A stretch of 13,207 bases of DNA from Euryarchaeota archaeon UBA229 (GCA_002505355.1 DAUW01000059.1:1-13207); one strand, 5' to 3'; numbered from the stretch's first letter, positions 1 through 7,704 are shown. A program made the numbers and translations. The notes: generated from the sequence alone by a model not told the origin.

Positions 1-446
1 TGGTCGGAGTGGATGGCCAAATGATGCCTGTCACCGACTTAACGCCCGAAAATATTGCTAAACTGCAACGTCAATCTGAAAAGGTCGACAACCCATTTGC
101 CGATACTGGAGTAACTGAATCAGAGGAATTTGTTGATGGTAGAGAAGACGTTCAAAAGGGTACGCTACTTACTACTGACCAAGTCTTTGCGTTGATGAAA
201 GGGGATGTCGATGAAGCACAAAATAGAGTCGCAGATCCGTTTGCAGATTACAATAAAGTCCGCCAACCTGAAATAAAACAGAAACCCACAAACACCAAAG
301 AAATTTCATCATGGGACGAAGGCGGAGCCGTTAGTGTAGACAAAAACGATCAATCCGTATCCGCAAAAACAAGTTCGCCCCAAAAATCCACACCCAAGAG
401 TTCGGAGAAGAAGCCCAATGCGTGGAAGGATTGGGATGAAAACTAG
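1..446 (+). CDS. Acidic, probably disordered protein (C-terminal part, cut by window edge)
   Basis: I do not recognise a family. The reading frame is open through the left edge (codons from position 3), so this is probably the C-terminal part of a longer protein. A GTG at 9 or an ATG at 21 could be starts, but neither can be preferred. Counting from the GTG at 9 gives 145 residues, rich in Asp, Glu, Lys, Ser, Gln and Pro, with no membrane segment and a look of disorder. A short motif occurs twice, NPFAD at residues 28-32 and DPFAD at 76-80. The end carries Trp in acidic surroundings (W102, W139, W142; last residues WKDWDEN). The TAG stop is followed directly by the GTG of the next gene, so the two are probably cotranscribed and translationally coupled. 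Such a tail suits a linear binding region, but that is inference. Confidence 0.6.
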   Translation, partial: VGVDGQMMPVTDLTPENIAKLQRQSEKVDNPFADTGVTESEEFVDGREDVQKGTLLTTDQVFALMKGDVDEAQNRVADPFADYNKVRQPEIKQKPTNTKEISSWDEGGAVSVDKNDQSVSAKTSSPQKSTPKSSEKKPNAWKDWDEN

Positions 447-1031
447 GTGGTTCCATTGAGGAAATACATCGCTATTACAATCACCATTGCTGGCGTATTA
501 ATGGTAATATTCTCATCACTAGGCATAACTCAGAACCTGAGCGATGCTGACACAGTTGATGCTATGCTACCGCCTTGTACGGTTGAAGACGGAGTACCTT
601 TTGTTGGTGAGGATGAAGTCACATGTTATTGGGGTATGTCGGGAGAGGTTCTTGAGATTCCTAGCGAGGCAATAGCAGCCAATGTTGATGTAGAAATTTC
701 ATGGAGCAAATCGGGAGTCTGGATTGGTATTGCTGAGGCTAGTGAAGCAAGCAAGTGCGAGCTCAAAGGCGACTATTATGAGTGTCAAAAGGAGTCAGTG
801 AATATGATCGCCGGCGGCCCAAACTCGGATGGTGTAATTACTTGGCAGCCTGTACCCGGAGAATATCGGTTCGTTGCTGGTGGTGACGATACACAAACCT
901 TACAGCAATTTGATGTTGACTGGACTTATCAAGCCTCCTTGAAATCGACCTTAGCGATTGGGCTGTTACTCGTTGGACTTATGCTGACAATCAGCGGTGC
1001 AATATTTTGGTATAAAAACAGCAAAAAATGA
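447..1031 (+). CDS. Small protein with two membrane segments and an exposed Cys-containing domain
   Basis: Function is unknown. The 194-residue product has a hydrophobic segment at about residues 7-27, a domain of about 135 residues, and a second hydrophobic segment at about 167-188 followed by the basic end WYKNSKK. The likely topology puts the middle domain outside the cell, with the first segment acting as signal anchor. The domain has four cysteines (C44, C60, C104, C113), which could form two disulfides, and beta-strand-like stretches such as VDVEISWSKSG and the PGEYRFVAGG turn, suggesting a beta-sandwich. The GTG start follows the TAG stop of the upstream gene with no gap, which supports coupling. 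The last codons contain the TATA box of the next gene. It could be a sensor or a partner of the upstream protein; nothing in the sequence decides this. Confidence 0.8.
   Translation: MVPLRKYIAITITIAGVLMVIFSSLGITQNLSDADTVDAMLPPCTVEDGVPFVGEDEVTCYWGMSGEVLEIPSEAIAANVDVEISWSKSGVWIGIAEASEASKCELKGDYYECQKESVNMIAGGPNSDGVITWQPVPGEYRFVAGGDDTQTLQQFDVDWTYQASLKSTLAIGLLLVGLMLTISGAIFWYKNSKK
1011..1018 (+). promoter_or_regulatory. TATA box for the winged-helix regulator gene
   Basis: TATAAAAA lies inside the last codons of the preceding gene. Archaeal transcription usually starts about 25 nt downstream of the TATA centre, which predicts a start near 1040 and a leader of about 34 nt before the ATG at 1074. 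No clear BRE was seen upstream. The placement suggests the regulator has its own promoter besides any readthrough. Confidence 0.5.
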
Positions 1032-1037
1032 TTTGAA

Positions 1038-1066
1038 AAGGTTCTTGAATTAGTGAACCTTAGGTT
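1038..1066. promoter_or_regulatory. Candidate operator: inverted AGGTT half-sites at the predicted transcription start
   Basis: A perfect 7-bp inverted repeat, AAGGTTC (1038-1044) and GAACCTT (1055-1061), has a 10-bp spacer. A third half-site, AGGTT at 1062-1066, forms a second tight palindrome with the AACCT at 1056-1060. The cluster lies about 24 bp downstream of the TATA box, where a bound repressor would block initiation, and directly before the regulator's ATG. Autoregulation by the wHTH protein is inference. The AGG cores could also act as Shine-Dalgarno-like elements. Confidence 0.45.
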
Positions 1067-1073
1067 GAGCAGT

Positions 1074-1820
1074 ATGGCAGACCTAGACCTCGCACTACGC
1101 CTATTACAGAATAAAGTTCGGCGACAAATCCTCGAGCGATTGGTAAGAGAGCCACATTATCCAATGCAGTTAGCCGAACTGATTGGCGTTAGCCAGCAAG
1201 CCATAAAGAAACATCTTAAGGAGTTAGAACAGGGAAATTTTGTCACTAAATTACAGGTTCCCAGTGAAAAAGGTGGTCCGCCGAGAACAATTTACACAGT
1301 TCAAGAGGCATTATCGATAAGAATCGATTTGGGTCCTGACCTTTTCAATTGTGAGCAACGGAAATTGCCGTCTGGCGGTCCAATGAGGTTATCCAGCAAA
1401 CTACCGAAAGCAACGCATACAGTTGCTGAATTAGTTGGTGGAAGAAAGCGTATCTCAGTTAGCGAGGGAGTAGGCCACCTGGCTGAATTGAATCAGGTAA
1501 TTGAACAACTGGATACTGAACGAGATGCATTGATTGCCTTGCACCAGCATATTCGCAACAGGATTTCCCAAGGCGTTGACAGTGACTTTGAACAATACGA
1601 ACAACGAGCCATGATTCACTCGATAATCGAGGCTCCTGAGAAACGTCTGGACCTCAACCTGCTAAGCAAAGAACTGCAACTTGGACAACGACAAGTCTCC
1701 GAATTACTTGATGAGGTTAGAACAAAACTCCAACGGCAAATATCACAGCGAGCAGGTCATGTGATCGTCACTCCGGAAAACTCGGACCTATACTGGTGGC
1801 TTGGAGATTACAAAAAGTAA
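1074..1820 (+). CDS. Winged helix-turn-helix transcriptional regulator (ArsR-like, archaeal)
   Basis: The 248-residue product opens with a wHTH domain at about residues 5-80. The helix-turn-helix is around 31-57 (MQLAELIGVSQQAIKKHLK is the core) and the wing around 64-77 carries a KGGPPR turn. The segment NKVRRQILERLVREPHYP is typical of archaeal ArsR-like regulators that dimerise on DNA. A helical, probably coiled-coil stretch spans about 122-160. The C-terminal part (about 178-212, KRLDLNLLSKELQLGQRQVSELL) looks like a second helix-turn-helix. I chose the ATG at 1074 rather than the in-frame GTG at 1053, because the GTG lies within the inverted repeat and would add seven residues before the conserved domain. 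The GTG start remains possible. The ligand and targets are unknown; the neighbouring surface genes are candidates by position only. Confidence 0.85.
   Translation: MADLDLALRLLQNKVRRQILERLVREPHYPMQLAELIGVSQQAIKKHLKELEQGNFVTKLQVPSEKGGPPRTIYTVQEALSIRIDLGPDLFNCEQRKLPSGGPMRLSSKLPKATHTVAELVGGRKRISVSEGVGHLAELNQVIEQLDTERDALIALHQHIRNRISQGVDSDFEQYEQRAMIHSIIEAPEKRLDLNLLSKELQLGQRQVSELLDEVRTKLQRQISQRAGHVIVTPENSDLYWWLGDYKK
1812..1816 (-). terminator. Possible oligo-T terminator of the giant surface-protein gene
   Basis: Reading the minus strand past the stop of the giant gene, a TTTTT run occurs about 16 nt downstream, inside the 3' end of the convergent regulator gene. Archaeal termination often needs only a U-rich stretch. 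No hairpin was seen, and the run is short. Confidence 0.25.
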
Positions 1821-1831
1821 CCATGATTAGG

Positions 1832-4800
1832 TTAATCTTCGGAATCAAGCACCGATATCAATGAAGACTGTTCTGCAATGCGTTTCTTGACTTCTTCCCT
1901 TCTTGCCTTACCGACGAAGTAAACTACTCCAAGTAAAGACAGCGTAAGCAGAATTACCACAAATGGTAGGGCAGTCTTACCAACAATTTGTCCAGCAACG
2001 TCAAAGAACGGGCTTGGTGATTCAAGAGGTTCAGATACCGCCATGATATTGTTTGCTTCACTGCCTTCAACAATCTCATTCATTGGGTCAACGACAACAT
2101 ACACACCCTTGCTACCAGCAACAACTGGATAGAGGAGATAAATTTCGATTTCTTTGGCGTCCTCTGATGCATCCGGTGCTAGTAGTGCACCCACTACTTG
2201 GCGCATGACGATGCTATCTTCATCACAGCCATTTCGCTTAATTTCTTTGATTATTGATTGGCTGTTTACATCATCATATTGACATAACACAATTTCAATA
2301 TCGGTAGCGTGGGTATTACCAACATTCTGTAAGGTAATTCCGATGGGTATTGTCGAATCGATTTCTGCGCTGTACTGTGATACAATGATGTCCTTGATTA
2401 CTAAATCAGGAGCTTTAAGACTTAACGTAACAATGAACTCATTGCTATCTAATTCTTCACCTTGCCAAGAAGGTGAGGAGTCATAGTCGCCTCCTTCCAT
2501 CATGTCACCAGCGCTGGATACTACCTTCAGTCCGACATTACGAGTATCGAGTTTAGCCGTTGTCGAAATCTTGACGACCGCAATCATCTCAATTGTTTGA
2601 TATGGTGCCATTTGCGGCATCATGTAAACAGCATTAGGTTCGATATATGCGCAACGAATTGAATCTTGTTGTTGGCTAATTGTTGCATAATAAGCGTCAA
2701 TTTCTAGTTGGCTTGCGTCTCCTGTCGGCATTGCCTCGGTTATTACTACGCATGGCTCGTCAACACTCAGATCATTGCTAATCTTTTTGATTGTGCGCCA
2801 TTCTACCGACCAACCCTCTAGCGAACCCATACCTGGCAGTTCACTCCATACTATGTCATTGCCTTGTGATTGAGCGGTGTGGTTATCCAACGTTGGCCAA
2901 TCATTGACGTTACCATTATTGGTTATGTTAACTGCAAAGCTAACTATCTTGCCCGGCGCAGACACCTTTACTGGGTTGTCCACTGATGGGTCCATGGTAA
3001 TCTCCATGTCATAGAATTCATTCACGTATACAAACAAGAAGTCAACATCCCGCTCTCTAGTGATACGGTTATCCTCATTTGGATATGCTTCCTCAGATAA
3101 TGTCTTGAATTCAACTACATACAAGCCAGCACCAATATCAAACTCAGGTATATTCATTAGCACATCGAAGGTTTGGTCGGAGTCCCGATCTAACTCTTCA
3201 AGGCTCTCCCTGGGGATCACAATGTCCCAGTGACCAGTTCTTACTGGAACGCCGCTTGGGTCGATTACCGTAGTCAGGCGGAAGTCAAAACGGTCCGGGC
3301 CATTCCCGTTATTCATGGTGGTTACTGGCAATACAATATTTTCACCTGGATTGACTGCGATTGCCGAAATTGGGTTACCGTTCGAGTCTGTTGTCGAAAT
3401 AATTCTATCCGGCTCTCGCTCTATTTGCGTATCAAGACTATATTCATGAATCACGTTGACTGTGTATCTACCAGAGTCTGATACCTTTTGATAGCCTTCT
3501 AAATTAGCCTGCAGTGTGAAACTCTTCGAGCCGATGCTAGCGTCATCTGGAACGCAGACATTGACTCTGACCATCCAAGTCCTGAACGTTGTCCCTGCGT
3601 CTAACTTCCACTCTATCGGCATGCCGAGTGTGGCCTCAGAGCCCCCTGGCGTCTGCGAAAAGTCAATGTCAAGTACCCAGTTAGATTCGCGCCAAGTTGA
3701 TTCATCTATGTCACTTGGTTGAACCTCCGGAGCTCCCGGAGTGCTGAATATCAAATTGCCTGACTCAAAGTTCTTAGTTACATCCTGCTCGAAGGTGTGA
3801 CATTCTCCGGCCTTTACTTCGACTTCGCTTTCATCTGGTAACAACTCTTCAAAGACGATATTACCCTCTGATTGTATAGAAACGAAGATACCGAGTTCTA
3901 GAATATCATAGGTTCCTTTGTCCACTGACTTAATTGGCTCACCTTCAGACCAGCCTTTCAGGTAGATCACGAACGCTCCGGGGTCCTCGGTAGATGGCAC
4001 TTTAACCGTAAGAATCTTGGTGGTTGATTTACCTGGATCAAGCTCAACTCTCAATGGGAAGGTTATTTCCCAGCCGAATGGTAATAACCACTCTTGCTGA
4101 CCTTCGAGGGTATTAGGATCCCAAAACAGGAAGCTGTCCTGTACGTTACCGGTATTGGTAATAGTTATGGAGAACGTTGCCTGACTGCCTTGTTCAATAT
4201 CTTGGACACTCAGTGAGGTATCTAGACTTATTCCGTGAACTACGTCCATCAGGGTGAGTGTCGTCAAATCAGATCTTATGGCTGGATCTTTGTATGATTT
4301 TGCCGTGACAACAATCTGAGCCAGTTCGTCTTCATTTGCTTGGTAGATTGTCGGTGCTTGAACTCTCATGTAGAAATTAATGAATTCTCCACCCTTGAGG
4401 AAAATTGGGGTAGTCGGCGTAATTTGGGTTTGATTATCCGAAAAGAAGATCTGCGCAGTCCAGTTTTGCGGGACCCCAGTTATGTTGAGACCATAGGTGT
4501 CTGCAACCAGGTCAATATCACCCGGGGTTGAATTATTCATTGTCATGTTGTAGAGGGTTTGTTCACCCGGTTCGATTACGTGATAGAACGTCTCTCCAAG
4601 CTCGAGTTCCACATCCACCTGACCAGTAAGAACGTGTGAATAGCAGATAGTAAACGCTCCATTTTGCTCATCATTACACTTGTTGCGATCTGACCATCCA
4701 ACGTGAGCCCCGCTACCCAAATCGTTAGCAAAGGCTGGAGGCATACCGATTTCCGGACGACCCGCTGTATCAGTTCCGAGTTTGTTACTTGCCCAACTCG

Positions 4801-6976
4801 TTATCGTCACGATTTCCCAGGGGTCCAGCGCAAATTCTCCCAGACCAGTTAAGTCAGTCTGATTGAGACGAGTGTATTGGACCTCCTCGCCAGCAGTTAC
4901 GTTGGCAGAGTCTACCCAAGCGATGTGAACATTGTTTTGATCGTCGGTAAGCAGGGAAGGGAATATGGAATGTCCCGACCAAGGCCGATTATTTGCTAAG
5001 CCCTCAAGCCCTTCGACATTGGAAATAGCGGTATCTTGAATTTTCTTTATTGCATAGGTGGATAGTCCTTCCTCAGCACCGTCAAATGCTCCAGCACCCT
5101 GAAGTCGTAGTTTGGTGTAGTACACCTCATAGTTGGCAGATTTTTCAAAGCCATAGTCTCTTGCGTCCATCCAAGCTATGTGGGTGTTGCCCTGCATGTC
5201 AACGCCGATTGCGGGGTGGAAAGAGTATGCGTCGTCAATTGTCACTCTTGTATCATTTACGACAACTAGGTGGCCGGTTTCTGCTGGGCCAGTGTCCTCA
5301 ACATAACCGCCGTTGGCAATTGAATGACCAACAGCGCCCGGAGTCCAAGTTGGATCATTATTCATCTTAGCATAAGGATCAAGCACTGTCATGTAGATTT
5401 CTCGAGAATTATTGGTTGCAACATATACCATGGCTTCGACTAACAATGCCATAGCCCCAGCGCCACCGCTACCGGAGGGGAATTCGTATGCTTGACCGCC
5501 TGCGTTGACATTACCGGGATTATTAGTTGGGTCAGAACCGGGACAGTTTCTCGGTTGCGTTGAAACGACGCCGTTAGGGCATTTTGCCAGGTCAAGGAAG
5601 TGAGATTGGATATTTCCAGCGCCGCCATAACCTTGTCCGTATAGACCAATCGGAATCACCCCAGCCCTAACGCAACTGTCGTGCGCTTCACTGATTGAAC
5701 TGATATCATCAGCCTGTTGAGAGGGATCGCCGTCCTTAGGCCCCTCATCGGAAACTGGCAAGACTATCTTGGTAGCATTTGGATTCCACTTGTGGTTAGC
5801 ACCGCCTTGTAGCGGACTGCCCGGGACATTGTCATTGGCGTCACGCCAGGACAGACATGCCCAGTTGGTTCCCGGGCCCCAGTCTTCACCTGAGCTGCCC
5901 GAATATGGGTTGCCATTGTAGACGGTGGTTGACAATGTCCGAATACCCCCGGAGTCGTCTCCATCACCTAATGCGGTCGACCTTGGACCAGCATTTTGAT
6001 TGTAGCCAGCACAATCACCGCTGTCGGCAGCCGATGGCAGCCCGAAACCACCATCTAATCCGTAGATTGTCTCGTAGACAGTCATATTGGCAACTTCCAA
6101 CAGTGGCTTAATCCCTTCAAACGCAGACCCGTCAGAGAAGGTGCCGCCGTATATTACCGTACAGACGTCAGCCCATTCTGAGTACATTGAACCTGATGTG
6201 TCAATTACGAATACTAACTCTACTTTACCGCCGCGGGTATCATCCCAAGCGATTTGTACCTGATCATTAGCATCAACAACGATATCTGGGTGTCCCTTGT
6301 GACCGATTATTGGTGTCAGAAGAGTATCATCGAACAACGTTATAACGTCTTGCGTGACAAAATCAGGTTGAATCATTGAGTAATATACTTGCGGCTGATT
6401 GAAGAATTTATCCAATTCATCATATTCGTCTTCCCAAGCGATGTGGATATTACCTTGAGAATCAACATCTATGGAAGGCCAGTCTCTATCTTGTGCTCGC
6501 TGTGAAATAACTACGTCATCAATACCGGTTATTGCCCCATCTGTCGATGACTGGCCGTTAAACGGTTGAATTTTATACGGACTTAGTGCTGTATACATAA
6601 TTTTGTGAGTGCCTGATTTGTCAGTCCAAACAATGTGGATATTGTCATCTTCATCGGCAACAACATCGGGATGCCATATCTTGTGAATTCCTGGGTTGGT
6701 TATTTGTGTAGCATCAATCAAAATTTCTCCGTTGCTTGCCAGCATTGAGTAGTAGAGATGCAGATTGTTTCTTGCCCAGATAATGTGAACGTTGCCTTGG
6801 CTATCGCCAACAATTGCGGTTTGAGTGTCAGAGGCTGAGCCTCCGTCAACAATTTGTTGTGGCTCTGTTATGACCACGGTATTTGCTTTGGCAAAATCAC
6901 TTGCAATCACCATTCCTGATAGGACGGACAACAGCATAATCGATACTAAACTGACGGACTTGAATGCTTGGCTCAT
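1832..6976 (-). CDS. Giant membrane-anchored surface protein: seven-bladed propeller with inserted VWA, Ig-like/CARDB stalk
   Basis: The 1714-residue product begins with a signal peptide (hydrophobic core about residues 8-25). Seven propeller-type repeats follow (about 52-785), each with a strand like GNIHIAWxD; the motif centres near 65, 115, 178, 242, 600, 686 and 759. A VWA domain (about 251-523) sits within blade 4. Its MIDAS motif is DTSGS at 259-263, its second acidic motif is SDEGPKDGD at 409-417, and a Gly/Ser-rich, Cys-containing stretch lies between them. Residues about 786-1520 form some five beta-sandwich domains, several with the NNGN/NTGN turn of NEW3/CARDB-like folds. A CARDB domain spans about 1523-1645, a membrane helix about 1667-1688, and a charged cytoplasmic tail ends the protein. 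It is probably a cell-surface adhesion or binding protein; the ligand is unknown. Confidence 0.9.
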   Translation of the reverse strand: MSQAFKSVSLVSIMLLSVLSGMVIASDFAKANTVVITEPQQIVDGGSASDTQTAIVGDSQGNVHIIWARNNLHLYYSMLASNGEILIDATQITNPGIHKIWHPDVVADEDDNIHIVWTDKSGTHKIMYTALSPYKIQPFNGQSSTDGAITGIDDVVISQRAQDRDWPSIDVDSQGNIHIAWEDEYDELDKFFNQPQVYYSMIQPDFVTQDVITLFDDTLLTPIIGHKGHPDIVVDANDQVQIAWDDTRGGKVELVFVIDTSGSMYSEWADVCTVIYGGTFSDGSAFEGIKPLLEVANMTVYETIYGLDGGFGLPSAADSGDCAGYNQNAGPRSTALGDGDDSGGIRTLSTTVYNGNPYSGSSGEDWGPGTNWACLSWRDANDNVPGSPLQGGANHKWNPNATKIVLPVSDEGPKDGDPSQQADDISSISEAHDSCVRAGVIPIGLYGQGYGGAGNIQSHFLDLAKCPNGVVSTQPRNCPGSDPTNNPGNVNAGGQAYEFPSGSGGAGAMALLVEAMVYVATNNSREIYMTVLDPYAKMNNDPTWTPGAVGHSIANGGYVEDTGPAETGHLVVVNDTRVTIDDAYSFHPAIGVDMQGNTHIAWMDARDYGFEKSANYEVYYTKLRLQGAGAFDGAEEGLSTYAIKKIQDTAISNVEGLEGLANNRPWSGHSIFPSLLTDDQNNVHIAWVDSANVTAGEEVQYTRLNQTDLTGLGEFALDPWEIVTITSWASNKLGTDTAGRPEIGMPPAFANDLGSGAHVGWSDRNKCNDEQNGAFTICYSHVLTGQVDVELELGETFYHVIEPGEQTLYNMTMNNSTPGDIDLVADTYGLNITGVPQNWTAQIFFSDNQTQITPTTPIFLKGGEFINFYMRVQAPTIYQANEDELAQIVVTAKSYKDPAIRSDLTTLTLMDVVHGISLDTSLSVQDIEQGSQATFSITITNTGNVQDSFLFWDPNTLEGQQEWLLPFGWEITFPLRVELDPGKSTTKILTVKVPSTEDPGAFVIYLKGWSEGEPIKSVDKGTYDILELGIFVSIQSEGNIVFEELLPDESEVEVKAGECHTFEQDVTKNFESGNLIFSTPGAPEVQPSDIDESTWRESNWVLDIDFSQTPGGSEATLGMPIEWKLDAGTTFRTWMVRVNVCVPDDASIGSKSFTLQANLEGYQKVSDSGRYTVNVIHEYSLDTQIEREPDRIISTTDSNGNPISAIAVNPGENIVLPVTTMNNGNGPDRFDFRLTTVIDPSGVPVRTGHWDIVIPRESLEELDRDSDQTFDVLMNIPEFDIGAGLYVVEFKTLSEEAYPNEDNRITRERDVDFLFVYVNEFYDMEITMDPSVDNPVKVSAPGKIVSFAVNITNNGNVNDWPTLDNHTAQSQGNDIVWSELPGMGSLEGWSVEWRTIKKISNDLSVDEPCVVITEAMPTGDASQLEIDAYYATISQQQDSIRCAYIEPNAVYMMPQMAPYQTIEMIAVVKISTTAKLDTRNVGLKVVSSAGDMMEGGDYDSSPSWQGEELDSNEFIVTLSLKAPDLVIKDIIVSQYSAEIDSTIPIGITLQNVGNTHATDIEIVLCQYDDVNSQSIIKEIKRNGCDEDSIVMRQVVGALLAPDASEDAKEIEIYLLYPVVAGSKGVYVVVDPMNEIVEGSEANNIMAVSEPLESPSPFFDVAGQIVGKTALPFVVILLTLSLLGVVYFVGKARREEVKKRIAEQSSLISVLDSED
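4622..6823 (-). repeat. Seven propeller blade repeats (interrupted by VWA)
   Basis: Blades share an acidic turn followed by a strand of the form NxHIxWxD. Examples are GNVHIIWARN, DNIHIVWTDK, GNIHIAWEDE, DQVQIAWDDT, GNTHIAWMDA, NNVHIAWVDS and SGAHVGWSDR. The underlying DNA is also partly repeated; on the plus strand, variants of 'ccaagcgatgtg' recur near 4917, 5171, 6245 and 6438. The arrangement fits a propeller that grew by blade duplication. Confidence 0.7.
5408..6226 (-). other. VWA domain inserted in propeller blade 4
   Basis: This is the coding segment for about residues 251-523. The MIDAS DxSxS motif (DTSGS) and the later SDEGP motif are intact, so metal-dependent ligand binding is plausible. 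The segment lies between the WDDTRGG strand end of blade 4 and the REIYMTVLDP strand, which matches the YEVYYTKL-type final strand of other blades. Six cysteines (272, 322, 374, 435, 466, 478) may form disulfides. Confidence 0.75.
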
Positions 6977-6983
6977 GGATAAT

Positions 6984-6990
6984 CCCCTCT
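6984..6990 (-). promoter_or_regulatory. Ribosome binding site of the giant surface-protein gene
   Basis: The minus strand reads AGAGGGG, then seven bases, then the ATG at 6976. This purine-rich element supports that start, as does the signal peptide that follows at once. Confidence 0.5.
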
Positions 6991-7043
6991 TACAACAGAT
7001 AAACTAGATTTTCATGGTACTTAACTACGACCCTCTCAGGTCA

Positions 7044-7050
7044 TATTTTG
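7044..7050 (-). promoter_or_regulatory. Possible TATA element of the giant surface-protein gene
   Basis: The minus strand reads AAAATAT about 70 nt upstream of the ATG, predicting a transcript start near 7021 and a leader of about 45 nt that includes the ribosome binding site. An imperfect dyad, GACC(6)GGTC at 7029-7042, lies directly downstream, between this element and the predicted start. The assignment is weak; another AT-rich stretch lies closer to the gene. Confidence 0.3.
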
Positions 7051-7060
7051 TCATGATGGT

Positions 7061-7699
7061 TTAAGCCCATTCTGAGGGGTCAAAACTGGTACCAAAAGAC
7101 ATTTTTTCATCAAATTCTACTTCGATACTCTCTTGGTCTGCCGGCTTTGATTGGGTTGGCTGGCTGCGCGCTGCTTTGCTCTTTTCCCAGTCATCAACTG
7201 GCCCGGGTTTTCCTACACCTGGACCGTATGAGTACTTTATCTCGTGGATGATGCCCAGTTTTGCTAGCCATAGCCTTCGTAAAGAATGCATAAATTCGTT
7301 CTTCGTTATTCCGTCAAACCATATTGGTAAACTAACATTGAATGCTTGAAGAGGTCCTGGCTTCTTGCTATCTTTATGACCCATGTGAATTCCCCAATCT
7401 ACTGAGGAGTTGATCAATTGCAAACGCGCTTCATGAATCCACTCAGCCCACCCATCTTTATCATCACTCATGTGATTTGCCATTTCATTTTGTTGCCCCT
7501 CATCGACTCTAGTCATGCTTGAGATTGCAATAAGATCGCGATTCTTCGGTACTACTACGGCAAACATATGCCCTTGTTTGCCTTGTGGGTATTTGATTAG
7601 GACATGAGAATGTGCTCTTGGGTCATTCTGCTCTTTAACAAATAATCTTTCTTCGTCAAGCCACTTCCTGACCAATGAGACTACTTCGCTTGGCGTCAC
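7061..7699 (-). CDS. DUF2299-like protein with acidic C-terminal tail
   Basis: The 212-residue soluble protein has a body (about residues 1-158) that resembles the archaeal DUF2299 family. It has an N-terminal helix EVVSLVRKWLDEE, central strands (HVLIKYPQG, MFAVVVPKNRDLIAIS), and the segment PIWFDGITKNEFMHSLRRLW, which resembles the family's characteristic 'yDGlTkdeFm' region. This is recalled similarity, not a search result, and the family has no established function. Residues about 159-212 are extra: a Gly/Pro linker, a Lys/Ser/Gln stretch, and an acidic-aromatic end (FDPSEWA). The start is a GTG with GAGG five bases upstream. It follows the acyltransferase gene by 49 bp and may share its transcript. 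Confidence 0.75.
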   Translation of the reverse strand: MTPSEVVSLVRKWLDEERLFVKEQNDPRAHSHVLIKYPQGKQGHMFAVVVPKNRDLIAISSMTRVDEGQQNEMANHMSDDKDGWAEWIHEARLQLINSSVDWGIHMGHKDSKKPGPLQAFNVSLPIWFDGITKNEFMHSLRRLWLAKLGIIHEIKYSYGPGVGKPGPVDDWEKSKAARSQPTQSKPADQESIEVEFDEKMSFGTSFDPSEWA

Positions 7700-7704
7700 G
7701 TTAA

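Noticed and set aside
5050..5370. A 106-codon open frame on the plus strand
   Set aside because: It is antisense to the giant surface-protein gene. Its Arg-, Cys- and His-rich composition is typical of an opposite-strand shadow.
1832..6976. The giant gene as two or more fused genes or a misassembly
   Set aside because: One frame runs without a break from signal peptide to membrane anchor, and the domain order makes sense for a surface protein.
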